Source: UBA5486 sp036744795
Lineage (GTDB): Bacteria > Bacillota > UBA4882 > UBA10575
Reading direction: 5' to 3'
Assembly (NCBI GenBank): GCA_036744795.1
Contig: DAIOHK010000001.1
Location: 1-64,000, forward strand
Length of the DNA: 64,000 nt
Part shown: piece by piece, positions 17,047 to 25,519 of the stretch
Position numbering within the stretch: the first letter of the stretch is position 1
Layout of the letters: the number at the start of each line of letters is the position of its first letter
Position numbers and translations under genes: made by a program
Notes under the pieces: generated by a model
Databases searched by the model: none
What the model was told of the DNA's origin: nothing
Seen by the model: only the letters and a program-made list of their open reading frames with translations

Positions 17047-17478
17047 CTATATCCCAATTCCAACAATTTTCTCTGCCAAAGCCTCATAAGATTCTTCAGC
17101 CTCTGTCGAGTATTCTTCCCATACCTCTTTAGCCCAAATCTCAATTCTCGTAGATACACCTAAAACATATAAATCTCTATTAATTTTCGCATGATCCCTT
17201 AAATGTTGAGGAATGGAGATCCTCCACTGTTTGTCCGGCTCACAGTCAACAGCTCCGGAAAAAAACAAGCGCACAAACGCTCTGGCATCAGCCTGAGTAG
17301 TAGGTAAGGACTGCATTCTTTCTTCAATAACTTTCCACTCTGCTAATGGATAAACGAAAAGTGAATGATCAAGCCCCCGGGTAAGAATAAACTTCTCTCC
17401 TAATCCTTCCCGGAGTTTAGAAGGGACTATTAGACGTCCCTTATCATCTAGGGAATGCTGGTATTCCCCCATAAACAT
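17047..17478 (-). CDS. mraZ: Transcriptional regulator MraZ
   Basis: MraZ binds repeated sites in front of its own operon and tunes the division and wall cluster. The 143-residue protein has the two SpoVT-AbrB-like halves with the diagnostic DDKGRLIVPSKLRE near residue 11 and DKQWRISIPQHLR near residue 81. The start MFMGEYQHSLD is standard. It is the first gene of the cluster, and three ten-base direct repeats that look like its binding boxes lie between its promoter and start codon. Confidence 0.96.
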   Translation of the reverse strand: MFMGEYQHSLDDKGRLIVPSKLREGLGEKFILTRGLDHSLFVYPLAEWKVIEERMQSLPTTQADARAFVRLFFSGAVDCEPDKQWRISIPQHLRDHAKINRDLYVLGVSTRIEIWAKEVWEEYSTEAEESYEALAEKIVGIGI

Positions 17479-17494
17479 GACTTCACCTCACGTC

Positions 17495-17520
17495 CTCCAC
17501 TTCTCTCCATTTCACTCCAC
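17495..17520 (-). promoter_or_regulatory. Three MraZ-type boxes
   Basis: On the minus strand GTGGAG, ATGGAG and GTGGAG occur at exact ten-base spacing just upstream of mraZ. Closely spaced TGG-containing repeats in front of mraZ are the known binding sites of this regulator, so autoregulation is inferred. Confidence 0.75.
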
Positions 17521-17539
17521 TTTAGTCTCCGTATGATCC

Positions 17540-17568
17540 ATCATGCCCCAATCCTGATGATTTGTCAA
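17540..17568 (-). promoter_or_regulatory. mraZ operon promoter
   Basis: TTGACA (17568-17563) is followed after 17 bases by CATGAT (17545-17540), a weak -10. It lies directly upstream of the MraZ boxes. Confidence 0.55.
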
Positions 17569-17673
17569 GTCTTTTTGGAAAAAATGTCAACAAAAATACA
17601 ATTATATAAATTTTAAGTATCAACAGGAATGATGAGAGGAATAACGAAAGCCGGCAAGGTGTGATACGATTTA

Positions 17674-17699
17674 ATAAAAAAAAACCTCCTTTAGAGGTG
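17674..17699 (-). terminator. Terminator of the small membrane protein gene
   Basis: On the minus strand ACCTC-TAAAG-GAGGT is followed by T9. The stop codon of the preceding small gene is in the loop side of the hairpin. Confidence 0.75.
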
Positions 17700-17852
17700 T
17701 TTACAATTTCCCATAAAATTTATTGCCGATAAAAGTAACAGACCAACTAAAATTAATACATCCATAGTATTAGGAAAAACAAGACATTTGACAAAAGAAA
17801 CTAAGGTGATTCCCAAAAGTAAGATCCTTCCAACGCGTCTTAAATAAAACAA
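17691..17852 (-). CDS. Small two-helix membrane protein, unknown
   Basis: A 53-residue ORF starts at TTG 17852, nine bases after GAGGGG, and stops at TAA 17691 within a terminator hairpin. The sequence begins MFYLRRVGRI (TTG read as Met) and has two hydrophobic segments, at about residues 11-26 and 31-47, ending GNCKHL. A gene with a good ribosome binding site, a plausible membrane topology and its own terminator is probably real. An ATG lies out of frame between the ribosome binding site and the TTG but opens only seven codons. It is located between the pnp terminator and the mraZ promoter. I do not recognise the family and assign no function. Confidence 0.6.
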   Translation of the reverse strand: MFYLRRVGRILLLGITLVSFVKCLVFPNTMDVLILVGLLLLSAINFMGNCKHL

Positions 17853-17992
17853 AGGATCATGCCCCTCCCTATAATCATATAATCAAAATATTATATGAAA
17901 AACATTATTACTTTAGTGAATGAGAAAAATCCGTAATTACCTGGAAATCCTATACCCACAATTTCATAGTTAAAGATGATTCATTAAAAACT

Positions 17993-18026
17993 AAAACAAA
18001 AGAACCGAGAAGCTTCTCTCGGTTCT
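17993..18026 (-). terminator. pnp terminator
   Basis: AGAACCGAGA and TCTCGGTTCT form a ten-base-pair stem followed on the minus strand by TTTGTTTT, just past the pnp stop. Confidence 0.9.
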
Positions 18027-18030
18027 TTTA

Positions 18031-20136
18031 CTAGCTTTTATCCTGTTCAAGTAAGAGTGCCTTACGAGAAAGGTTTATCCTTCCAAGTTTATCAATTTCA
18101 GTGACTTTAACCAGAATCTCATCACCCACTTGGACCACATCTTCAACTTTAGCTACTCGATTACGATCCAGTTGTGAGATATGTACCAAACCTTCTTTCC
18201 CCGGAAGGATCTCAACAAATGCTCCAAAATTCATCAGCCGGACTACTTTCCCCAAATAAGTCTTACCGACTTCTACATCTTGGGTTAATTTCTCAACTAT
18301 AGTTTTGGCTTTTTCTCCAGCATCACGATCAATCGAAGTAATGAATACCCTTCCGTCATCCTCAATATCAATCTCTACCCCAGTATCTTCGATGATCTTG
18401 CGTATTACCTTTCCGCCTGGGCCAATAACATCACGGATCTTCTCCGGATCAATCTCCATAGTGATCATTCGAGGAGCAAATGGTGATAATTCTTTTCGAG
18501 GTTCAGGTATTGCTTCGAGCATTTTATCCAGAATAAATAGTCGCCCTTTTCTGGCTTGCTCCAAGGCCTGCTGAAGTATTTGTTTAGAAATACCGGAAAT
18601 CTTAATATCCATTTGTATTGCAGTAACTCCATCCCGGGTTCCAGCAACTTTAAAATCCATATCCCCTAAATGGTCTTCAAGCCCTTGAATATCCGTAAGA
18701 ATACTAATTTTGTTTCCATATTTAACTAGACCCATTGCTACACCGGCAACCGGTTTTTTTATAGGAACACCCGCATCCATTAGAGCAAGACTACTCCCGC
18801 AGATACTTGCTTGGGATGTTGAACCATTTGATTCTAATACCTCGGATACCACCCGTATAGTGTAAGGAAATTCTGCTTCATCCGGAATAAGCGGGACCAA
18901 AGCACGTTCCGCCAAAGAACCATGGCCAATCTCTCTCCGGCCTGGACCTCTCACCGGCCTAACTTCTCCTACACTAAATGCTGGGAAATTGTAATGATGA
19001 ATGTATCTTTTAGTTTCCTCATCTTCCAGACCATCAAGGATCTGTTCTTCGCTTCCTCGTCCTAGAGTAACTATAGAAAGAACTTGGGTTTGTCCACGGG
19101 TAAATAATCCAGAACCATGGGTACGAGGTAAAACTCCCACCTCGCAACTGATTGGGCGAATCTCATCCAAAGCTCTCCCGTCTACCCGGATATGGTCTTC
19201 TGTAATCATTCTCCTTACTTCATCTTTAATAATAATATCTAAAGCCTCATTTAAATCACGAACTTTTTCTGTATACTCCTCTTCCCCAAGTTTCTCTTTA
19301 AAATACTCATTGGTCTCTTCTTTTACTTGTTCTATTAGAGCTTCCCTCTCCAGCTTTTCAGCAGTTTTTAAAGCAGAAGCAATCTTTTGATAAGCAAAAT
19401 CTTTAACCATCTCAATTACTTGCGGATCTGGTTCAAATAACTCCACTTCTATGGAGGGTTTACCTATTTCCTTTGTAATCTTTTCTTGAAACTCAACCAA
19501 TTTCTTAATTTCTTCATGTCCAAAAAGGATTGCTTCAAGAATCTCCTCCTCCATTACCTCCTTAGCCCCAGCTTCCACCATCATAATAGCGTCTTTCGTG
19601 CCAGCCACAACTACATCCATGTCACTTTTCTCAGCCTGTTTCATTGTTGGATTAATTATAAGTTTGCCATCAACTCGTCCCACATGGACTCCAGCAATCG
19701 GGCCTTTAAATGGTATATCTGAGATCATAAGAGCAATAGAAGCACCAATCATTGCCGTTGTTTCCGTAGGATTATCCGGATCAACTGATAGAACAGTAGC
19801 CACTACTTGAACATCATTCCGGAAACCCTCAGGGAATAATGGTCTAAGCGGACGATCAATAGTCCGGGCTGCTAAAATTGCACTTTCCGGCGGACGTCCT
19901 TCCCTCCGTAAAAAACTACCGGGAATCTTTCCCACCGCATAAAGTCTTTCTTCATAATCTACTAATAGTGGGAAAAAATCAATACCTTCCCTGGGACGTG
20001 TAGAAGCTACGGCAGTAACTAAAACTGCAGTATCCCCGTATCTGATTAAAACAGATCCATTAGCTTGTTTAGCAAATTTGCCAGTTTCCAGAATTAATGG
20101 CCGACCTGCTAAAGAATATTCCCATTTTTTTACCAA
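18031..20136 (-). CDS. pnp: Polyribonucleotide nucleotidyltransferase (PNPase)
   Basis: PNPase degrades RNA 3'-to-5' by phosphorolysis. The 701-residue trimer subunit has two RNase PH domains (about residues 8-140 and 310-540) separated by a helical linker, then KH (about 555-615) and S1 (about 620-692) RNA-binding domains. Recognisable motifs are TRPREGIDFFPLLVDYEERLYAVG, split here as REGIDFFPL and YEERLYAVGKIPG, plus FPAFSVGEVRP, SNGSTSQASICGSSLALMDAG with its core SNGSTSQAS, and VIGPGGKVIRKI in the KH domain. The TTG at 20136 follows GGAGG by eight bases. It is downstream of rpsO, the conserved pairing in bacteria. Confidence 0.97.
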   Translation of the reverse strand: MVKKWEYSLAGRPLILETGKFAKQANGSVLIRYGDTAVLVTAVASTRPREGIDFFPLLVDYEERLYAVGKIPGSFLRREGRPPESAILAARTIDRPLRPLFPEGFRNDVQVVATVLSVDPDNPTETTAMIGASIALMISDIPFKGPIAGVHVGRVDGKLIINPTMKQAEKSDMDVVVAGTKDAIMMVEAGAKEVMEEEILEAILFGHEEIKKLVEFQEKITKEIGKPSIEVELFEPDPQVIEMVKDFAYQKIASALKTAEKLEREALIEQVKEETNEYFKEKLGEEEYTEKVRDLNEALDIIIKDEVRRMITEDHIRVDGRALDEIRPISCEVGVLPRTHGSGLFTRGQTQVLSIVTLGRGSEEQILDGLEDEETKRYIHHYNFPAFSVGEVRPVRGPGRREIGHGSLAERALVPLIPDEAEFPYTIRVVSEVLESNGSTSQASICGSSLALMDAGVPIKKPVAGVAMGLVKYGNKISILTDIQGLEDHLGDMDFKVAGTRDGVTAIQMDIKISGISKQILQQALEQARKGRLFILDKMLEAIPEPRKELSPFAPRMITMEIDPEKIRDVIGPGGKVIRKIIEDTGVEIDIEDDGRVFITSIDRDAGEKAKTIVEKLTQDVEVGKTYLGKVVRLMNFGAFVEILPGKEGLVHISQLDRNRVAKVEDVVQVGDEILVKVTEIDKLGRINLSRKALLLEQDKS

Positions 20137-20198
20137 AGATAAAACCTCCTTCCTTCTTTAAGGAAAATCATTTATTATTATTACCAATATAGAAAGAA

Positions 20199-20216
20199 AA
20201 GCGGGTAGCCCCGCTT
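20199..20216 (-). terminator. Hairpin between rpsO and pnp
   Basis: AAGCGGG and CCCGCTT form a seven-base-pair stem with loop GCTA, followed on the minus strand by TTCTTTCT. It may be a partial terminator or a processing site in the rpsO-pnp message. Confidence 0.6.
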
Positions 20217-20223
20217 CCTTTTC

Positions 20224-20490
20224 TTACTTACGTAGACCAAGCCGTTCAATAATCGAACGATACCTTTGAATGTCTTTTTTATACAGATAATTTAAAAGCC
20301 CTCGTCTCTGTCCAACCATTTTCAATAAGCCTCTACGGGAATGGTGATCATTTTTATGCACCTTTAAGTGCTCTGTAAGATAATTAATCCGTTCGGTAAG
20401 AATAGCAATCTGAACTTCTGAAGAGCCCGTATCGCCCTCATGGATACCATACTTCTCAATAATCTGTGCTTTTTTTTCTTGGGTCAGCAC
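20224..20490 (-). CDS. rpsO: 30S ribosomal protein S15
   Basis: S15 is a primary 16S rRNA binding protein of the small-subunit platform. The 88-residue length and the signature GDTGSSEVQIAILTERI, HKNDHHSRRGLL and RRGLLNYLYKKD are fully standard. The GTG at 20490 follows GGAGGTGAATTAG. A sigma-A-like promoter lies 114 bases upstream; the intervening leader is long enough for S15 autoregulation, though no specific fold is assigned. Confidence 0.98.
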   Translation of the reverse strand: MLTQEKKAQIIEKYGIHEGDTGSSEVQIAILTERINYLTEHLKVHKNDHHSRRGLLKMVGQRRGLLNYLYKKDIQRYRSIIERLGLRK

Positions 20491-20603
20491 CTAATTCACC
20501 TCCTTAATTATTCAGCCCGCCAATCCGAGATTACCGCCGGAGGAAACGATGATCACAGAAAGGGGTAGAAATATATGTTTATGGTCTAATAACCACAAAA
20601 TAA

Positions 20604-20632
20604 ATTTTATCATAGTTCAGGAGATGTGTAAA
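20604..20632 (-). promoter_or_regulatory. rpsO-pnp promoter
   Basis: TTTACA (20632-20627) and TAAAAT (20609-20604) are spaced by 17 bases on the minus strand. Confidence 0.65.
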
Positions 20633-20638
20633 TCATTA

Positions 20639-23158
20639 TTATTCAATTCCCCGGTAAAAATGCCCTCTAGTCAAACCTTGGCCAATTATGGTTTCCACTT
20701 TTTCCTGTAAATCTTTAGGAACCTCCCGCTCTAGGCTTTCTTGAAAGATACTTATTATTTTCCCCACTGTTTGAGGAGATTCATGGCGGAATTCCAACCG
20801 TAGACTCAGATTCCTATTTTTAAAAATCTTAAGTTCCCGTACTAAGGAAAGGTATCTACTATTCAAAAGATGCATCCGACAAAAATCATCTGTAATGATT
20901 GGGAAATCTATTCCCTTTCTATCCCGTAAGAAAAAGCGGTTTTTCTGACATGGCCGGGAACAGCTCCGGGGAGAAGAATTTCCAAACCAAGCACCAATTG
21001 GACAAAATTGTGATACCATTAATTCATTAGCACCAAATACCAGTGCCTCAACTTCAGTATCTTTCAATTCTTCTTTATTTAAGACATCTAAAAGCTCTTT
21101 TTTAGAAAACTCTGGAGAGAGGGTTATCCCTTTTAACATATAGTCTTTAAGTAACCGAAAAGTAAAAGTATTAAAAAAGTGGAGCGTATAATTGGCGTAT
21201 ACCGGTAAATCAGTATAATCCCGAACTGCCTGTAGATTACCTAAATGGGAAATTAAAATTCCATCCGGCTGTAATCGCTGGCAAATTTCCAGATACTGCC
21301 GGATCACCCCCTGCTCGCGCTCTCGTGTAATCCTCGGAAGAGCAATCACCGGACTTACACCTTTTTTCCGTGCCTGATCCATTGCTAGGACCAAGTTTTT
21401 TTCATTCCAGCAAAAACCTGGAACAAAGCTCTCACCACCAAAGATTACCTTCTTAACTCCAGGTCTTAGTGCTTCTTTTAAAATCTCAAGATTTCCCGCA
21501 AAAGCAGTAAGAAAAGAAGATCCTGATCGATTTATTTCTATCCTGCTCTTCTCCACATCATTTATTGCATCCCCTAAAATTACTGGTTGATGGTGGAAAT
21601 CAGCAAGGATTTGTTGGTTTAGTAATTTTACGGCTTCCCTTCTTATCTGATTTATTATACTAAAAGGTAAAATTGGTTCCCCCGAAATTTCTGCGGAAAA
21701 CTCCTTTACTATAAAAGGTGTTTCTCCTAATCTCAACAGATGGCTTTTTAAGTCTTCCTCAGTTAATGGGTGTTTCTCCGCTTGATTAGCTATTTTGGAG
21801 GAGAAGACCGTTACTGATTTATCCCCTGTTTCTAAGGTTAGAGTTAATGGCTCACCTGGAGCCACAGAAACTTTCATCACACATGGCAGCTTGGAGAAGG
21901 GATAATCATTTCTCATCATTTCCTGGATCTTTTCTTCTAATCGATGGGATGAGGTCAAAAAAACACGGTCACCAGATTGTACCCGTTCTGGCATGGAAAC
22001 CCAAGCTAAAGACCCTGCTGGTGCTTGAAGGGTTTTTATCCCAGATACTTCAAGATCCTCAACAATCGTCCCGACCCTGCCGCCAACTGTAACCCAGACC
22101 TCTATACCATCCCCCTCAGTAACCTCCTTTTCTAAAGAGACCAAACATCTTTTTCTTTTCGGATCATATTCTTTAATTCTTCCGATAAATCTTCCCCGAT
22201 TATTAGGACGAACGGGGCTCATTAAATCCGGGCCAAGATCTCCTTGAAAATATCCTGGAGTAAATCCTCGATTAAAGACTGTTTCTAATTCTTCCATTTC
22301 TTCCGGTTTAACCTGAAATTTCCCTGGAAATTCTGCCAATCTTTCCATTGCTAACCGATAATTTTTTACAACAGTGCCAACATATTCCGGACTCTTCATA
22401 CGGCCTTCTATCTTTAGCGAACTAACTCCAGCTTCAATTAGCTTTGGTAAATGAGGAAGAAGGCATAAATCCTTTGGAGAAAGAAGGTGTTTACCATTTT
22501 CAAAAGTGGCAGGAATTTCTATTTTTTCACCTTCTTTAAGTAAGTTGTAACCCAAACGGCAGGGCTGGGCACAACGTCCTCGATTTCCACTTCGACCACC
22601 AATTAGACTACTAAAAAGACATGCTCCAGAATATGCTACACATAGTGCACCATGAACAAAGACTTCTATTTCAATTCCAGTTTCATTATGAATCTTCCTA
22701 ATCTCCTCAAAAGAAAGTTCCCTTGATAATATAACTCTTTCCACTCCAAGATTATGAAGAAACTTTGCACCTGCGCGGTCATGAATTGTCATTTGGGTGC
22801 TAGCATGTACAGCCAAATCTGGCCAGTATTTACGGAGTAAATATAATGCTCCTAAATCCTGAATAATTACTGCATCTGTTCCAATTTTATAAAGATGATT
22901 AATAAGTTTAAATAAATCCTCAATTTCTTCTTGTTTGATTAGAGTATTAACTGTTACATAGAGTTTTCTGTTCCTTACATGAAGATAATCTGCAGCTTTG
23001 GTCAGATCATCAAATGAAAAATTTATAGCAAACTGGCGGGCACTAAATAATTTTCCTCCTAAATAGATAGCATCTGCTCCAGCCGCGACTGCTACTTTCA
23101 AAGTATCCCAGTCTCCAGCTGGAGCTAGTAGTTCCGGTAAAATTGTTTCATTTTCCAC
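20639..23158 (-). CDS. U32-family peptidase / RNA-modification-type protein
   Basis: The 839-residue protein is a large member of the U32 family. The N-terminal domain has ELLAPAGDWDTLKVAVAAGADAIYLGG, seen here as LAPAGDWDTLK and AGADAIYLGG, then EVFVHGALCVAYSG and the cysteine-bearing GNRGRCAQPCRLGY that marks this family; the central part is a DUF3656-like region. A second U32-like half near the C-terminus contains SPRSCSRPCQKNR. Some U32 proteins act in tRNA or rRNA hydroxylation with iron-sulfur clusters, others are annotated as collagenases; the clostridial form has no proven substrate. The start at 23158 is GTG with a weak ribosome binding site. The neighbourhood (zapA, CvpA protein, U32, rpsO-pnp) is common in Clostridia. 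Confidence 0.88.
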   Translation of the reverse strand: MENETILPELLAPAGDWDTLKVAVAAGADAIYLGGKLFSARQFAINFSFDDLTKAADYLHVRNRKLYVTVNTLIKQEEIEDLFKLINHLYKIGTDAVIIQDLGALYLLRKYWPDLAVHASTQMTIHDRAGAKFLHNLGVERVILSRELSFEEIRKIHNETGIEIEVFVHGALCVAYSGACLFSSLIGGRSGNRGRCAQPCRLGYNLLKEGEKIEIPATFENGKHLLSPKDLCLLPHLPKLIEAGVSSLKIEGRMKSPEYVGTVVKNYRLAMERLAEFPGKFQVKPEEMEELETVFNRGFTPGYFQGDLGPDLMSPVRPNNRGRFIGRIKEYDPKRKRCLVSLEKEVTEGDGIEVWVTVGGRVGTIVEDLEVSGIKTLQAPAGSLAWVSMPERVQSGDRVFLTSSHRLEEKIQEMMRNDYPFSKLPCVMKVSVAPGEPLTLTLETGDKSVTVFSSKIANQAEKHPLTEEDLKSHLLRLGETPFIVKEFSAEISGEPILPFSIINQIRREAVKLLNQQILADFHHQPVILGDAINDVEKSRIEINRSGSSFLTAFAGNLEILKEALRPGVKKVIFGGESFVPGFCWNEKNLVLAMDQARKKGVSPVIALPRITREREQGVIRQYLEICQRLQPDGILISHLGNLQAVRDYTDLPVYANYTLHFFNTFTFRLLKDYMLKGITLSPEFSKKELLDVLNKEELKDTEVEALVFGANELMVSQFCPIGAWFGNSSPRSCSRPCQKNRFFLRDRKGIDFPIITDDFCRMHLLNSRYLSLVRELKIFKNRNLSLRLEFRHESPQTVGKIISIFQESLEREVPKDLQEKVETIIGQGLTRGHFYRGIE

Positions 23159-23231
23159 TGCTTACACCTTGCTTTATCTTGATGTTATTTTTACTCAAAT
23201 TGGAGATTTGCATATTAATTAAAAATATAAC

Positions 23232-23252
23232 TACAATATATTGATAATCCTA
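23232..23252 (-). repeat. Fragment of the AT-rich repeat core
   Basis: Read on the minus strand, TAGGATTATCAATATATTGT matches the 3' half of the conserved core at 53.4 and 50.3 kb. It lies in the short gap between the U32 and CvpA genes. Confidence 0.5.
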
Positions 23253-23264
23253 CTATGGATTGTC

Positions 23265-24101
23265 TTAAAAATGGACTTTGCTTCCCTGGTTTTTCCCACA
23301 AACTGGACAAGTATGTGTTGGGAAAGCCAATACCGGGTTCACCCAAATCTCACAGTTCGACCCAGAAATGGGGGTTTTGCCATCCCAGGGGCAACGTCGA
23401 TAAAATAAATGATAACCTTCATAAGTTTGACATCCATCACTTTGTCGATGACAAACTGTACATTCAAATAAAGGAAAATAAAAAAGGCCTTTTCTAACCA
23501 GCCCTTTATAAGAAACTTCTCCTCCACACGCAAGGCAGGTACTCCCATCTAGATCTTCATATTTTATCTTTCGTATTTGCACTCCTTCTGGAGTTAAGAA
23601 TAATCTGGGAACATTAGCCGGTAAAGCCCGGTCCTGAATAAAATGGAAAAATGGTGCCAATTTCAAGACATCCCCAGCTAAAGTAGAATCTAATAATGGC
23701 TTTTGAATAAAGTCAAATTGTATTGAAGAAAGCAACAACAAAATCATAACCCAAACAATCAAGACCTTTAGTGCACTAAATAAGGCCCCAGCAAGACCAT
23801 CTATTATAGAAATGGAAGAATTATCTGTAACATTCTTCCATTTCTTAGATAATATTGCTGAAATTGCGCTAATACCTATCATTATCAGAATAAAACCGAA
23901 AATTCCCCCTAGATTTTCAGAAATCTTAAGCCATTCTGCTAACAGTTTTCCTAAAGGTGCATAAAAATTAAAAGCAAGAATCAAAGCTAAAACCGAACCA
24001 AGCAATCCAAAAATTTGTAAAACAAACCCACTTTTAAATCCACGGTAAATAAAAATCAATAATGTAATAATAATTGCCCAATCTATAAAAGCTAACTTCA
24101 T
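23265..24101 (-). CDS. CvpA-family membrane protein with cysteine-rich tail
   Basis: The first 165 or so residues match the CvpA/colicin V production family, with about four membrane helices (DWAIIITLLIFIYRGFKSGF, then YAPLG after the second helix). The remaining 110 residues are soluble and contain paired cysteines: CLAC, CTVC, a C after GDG-like turns, RRCPWDG, SNC and CPVC. Spacing suggests two or more zinc-binding ribbons or knuckles. CvpA proteins normally end soon after the last helix, so this is a fused architecture. The ATG at 24101 follows GGGAGG by nine bases; upstream in-frame ATG codons overlap zapA. Membership in a zapA-U32 neighbourhood suggests an envelope or division role, which is inference. 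Confidence 0.75.
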   Translation of the reverse strand: MKLAFIDWAIIITLLIFIYRGFKSGFVLQIFGLLGSVLALILAFNFYAPLGKLLAEWLKISENLGGIFGFILIMIGISAISAILSKKWKNVTDNSSISIIDGLAGALFSALKVLIVWVMILLLLSSIQFDFIQKPLLDSTLAGDVLKLAPFFHFIQDRALPANVPRLFLTPEGVQIRKIKYEDLDGSTCLACGGEVSYKGLVRKGLFYFPLFECTVCHRQSDGCQTYEGYHLFYRRCPWDGKTPISGSNCEIWVNPVLAFPTHTCPVCGKNQGSKVHF

Positions 24102-24135
24102 AATAATTATCCTCCCATATAAACCATGGAATAAA

Positions 24136-24414
24136 TTATTTTGCCTCTTGTAATAATTTTTCCAGTTTTTCATGTTCTATTCGAAGTTTCGTTAGTTCAT
24201 CCGTAATCTGTAAAGCTACTAGGATTGACAATTGTGTTTTTGATAATTTAGCATCACCATGAGCTTGCTGGATTGTTTCTATTTTTGATTCGATCGTTTC
24301 GACTAACTGGTTAATATACTCCGCTGATTCTCGTCCTACAACTGTATACTCATCACCCATAATATTAATAGTAACCCGATTGAGCACCTCCTGCTCAGCT
24401 TTTGGAGTTAACAC
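24136..24414 (-). CDS. zapA: Cell division protein ZapA
   Basis: ZapA binds FtsZ and promotes bundling of its filaments at midcell. The 92-residue protein has the conserved N-terminal beta segment RVTINIMGDEYTVVGRES, with core VTINIMGDEYTV, and a long C-terminal helix suited to coiled-coil dimerisation. The GTG at 24414 follows GAGGTGG by nine bases; a longer frame reaching 24456 runs into the repeat element upstream and is less likely. It precedes the CvpA and U32 genes. Confidence 0.88.
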   Translation of the reverse strand: MLTPKAEQEVLNRVTINIMGDEYTVVGRESAEYINQLVETIESKIETIQQAHGDAKLSKTQLSILVALQITDELTKLRIEHEKLEKLLQEAK

Positions 24415-24443
24415 CAGTCTACACCACCTCATAACAGTTATCT

Positions 24444-24535
24444 GAGGAAATTGCATAATTACCTTTAAGATTTTATTTAATCATAATATAGAATTTATAG
24501 TTAAACTTAAATGTAATCAATTATGCAATTCCTTA
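24444..24535. repeat. AT-rich palindromic element upstream of zapA
   Basis: The left arm GAGGAAATTGCATAATTACC (24444-24463) pairs with the right arm CAATTATGCAATTCCTTA (24518-24535). The interior is AT-rich. Same family as the elements at 53.3 and 59.5 kb. Confidence 0.7.
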
Positions 24536-24617
24536 TCTATGTATATTTAGACAAAAAAAAAGGAAACTCCTTCTCTTTTGATATCTGTTTAATGTTAAGT
24601 TATTAATTTTAGCTTTT

Positions 24618-25424
24618 TTACATAAACCGAAAGATGTAAGGTAGAGTCAAAATCAGAAACAATCCAACCATAATATTAAAGACATCCTCCCAGCTCCAGA
24701 CAATACTTGTTGAAGTGAAAAGTATTTGACGACAGGTTTGCAAAATTCTAATCTCTTCAGATTGAAACTCATCTTCAATTTTTTGCATAAGCTGCTCTAA
24801 TTTAAGATCGATCTTAGCCACATACGGATTTACATTATTCCATAATTTTCTCTGAAACTTACTTACTAACCAAAGCAAACAACTCAAAAGCACTCCAATT
24901 GTTAGCATTAGATAGAGTCTCCAATTAAAAATATAATACATATTTAACAAGGCAAAACCTAAACAAACTACGCAACTATTGAAAAACATAAATTTGGAAA
25001 GAGTTGAAATTATTATTCTCTTTGCTTTCATCCTTTGAGAAAATAAGCTTAAATTAAAGCCAAAAGGTGTAGGATTCTTGGTTATTTCCCAGATAATAAC
25101 AGCAGTTATTTCAAAAATAATCCCTATTAAAATTGCAAAAACTCCGATGTCAAATAAATAAAAAAACCAAAATAACCAGACTTTACCGAGTTTTAGTGGA
25201 TGATAAGAAATAAAAGTTAGCAATAGCAGACCGCCAAAAAAGCCAAAAAACAGCATCCGAGAATCACGGCAATGTTGAAATAAACGATACCTGGCAATTA
25301 AAACCAAGAAAAAAAGTGAGATTCTTAATAAGATGCACTCAAAATAATGGGATAAAAAAACAACTGGTTCCAATCCTGAATCAAACCATAAGATAAGAAG
25401 CTGGAAAAAAACTAGTAGTACCAA
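24618..25424 (-). CDS. Polytopic membrane protein, unknown
   Basis: About six hydrophobic segments are visible (near residues 1-20, 28-45, 55-75, 85-115, 150-172 and 173-192), followed by a charged, probably helical cytoplasmic region (KIDLKLEQLMQKIEDEFQSEE) and a last hydrophobic segment at the C-terminus. No family motif is recognised. The TTG at 25424 gives 268 residues but lacks a good ribosome binding site. An ATT at 25463, in frame, sits eight bases after AGGAGG and would add a hydrophilic N-terminus (ILNNNFTKREKFA); rare ATT starts are known for infC. The AGGAGG lies in one arm of the hairpin after pheT. Function unknown. Confidence 0.7.
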   Translation of the reverse strand: MVLLVFFQLLILWFDSGLEPVVFLSHYFECILLRISLFFLVLIARYRLFQHCRDSRMLFFGFFGGLLLLTFISYHPLKLGKVWLFWFFYLFDIGVFAILIGIIFEITAVIIWEITKNPTPFGFNLSLFSQRMKAKRIIISTLSKFMFFNSCVVCLGFALLNMYYIFNWRLYLMLTIGVLLSCLLWLVSKFQRKLWNNVNPYVAKIDLKLEQLMQKIEDEFQSEEIRILQTCRQILFTSTSIVWSWEDVFNIMVGLFLILTLPYIFRFM

Positions 25425-25466
25425 GGCAAACTTTTCTCTTTTGGTAAAATTATTATTTAAAATAAA

Positions 25467-25506
25467 GCCTCCCTCCTTTCAAGAAAAGCTATGAAAAAGA
25501 GGGAGG
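25467..25506 (-). terminator. Hairpin after pheT (terminator or RBS-masking)
   Basis: CCTCCC (25506-25501 on the minus strand) pairs with GGGAGG (25473-25468), followed by CTTTATTTT. The 3' arm includes the only strong ribosome binding site for the downstream membrane protein gene. Confidence 0.6.
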
Positions 25507-25519
25507 AAATATAACAGTA

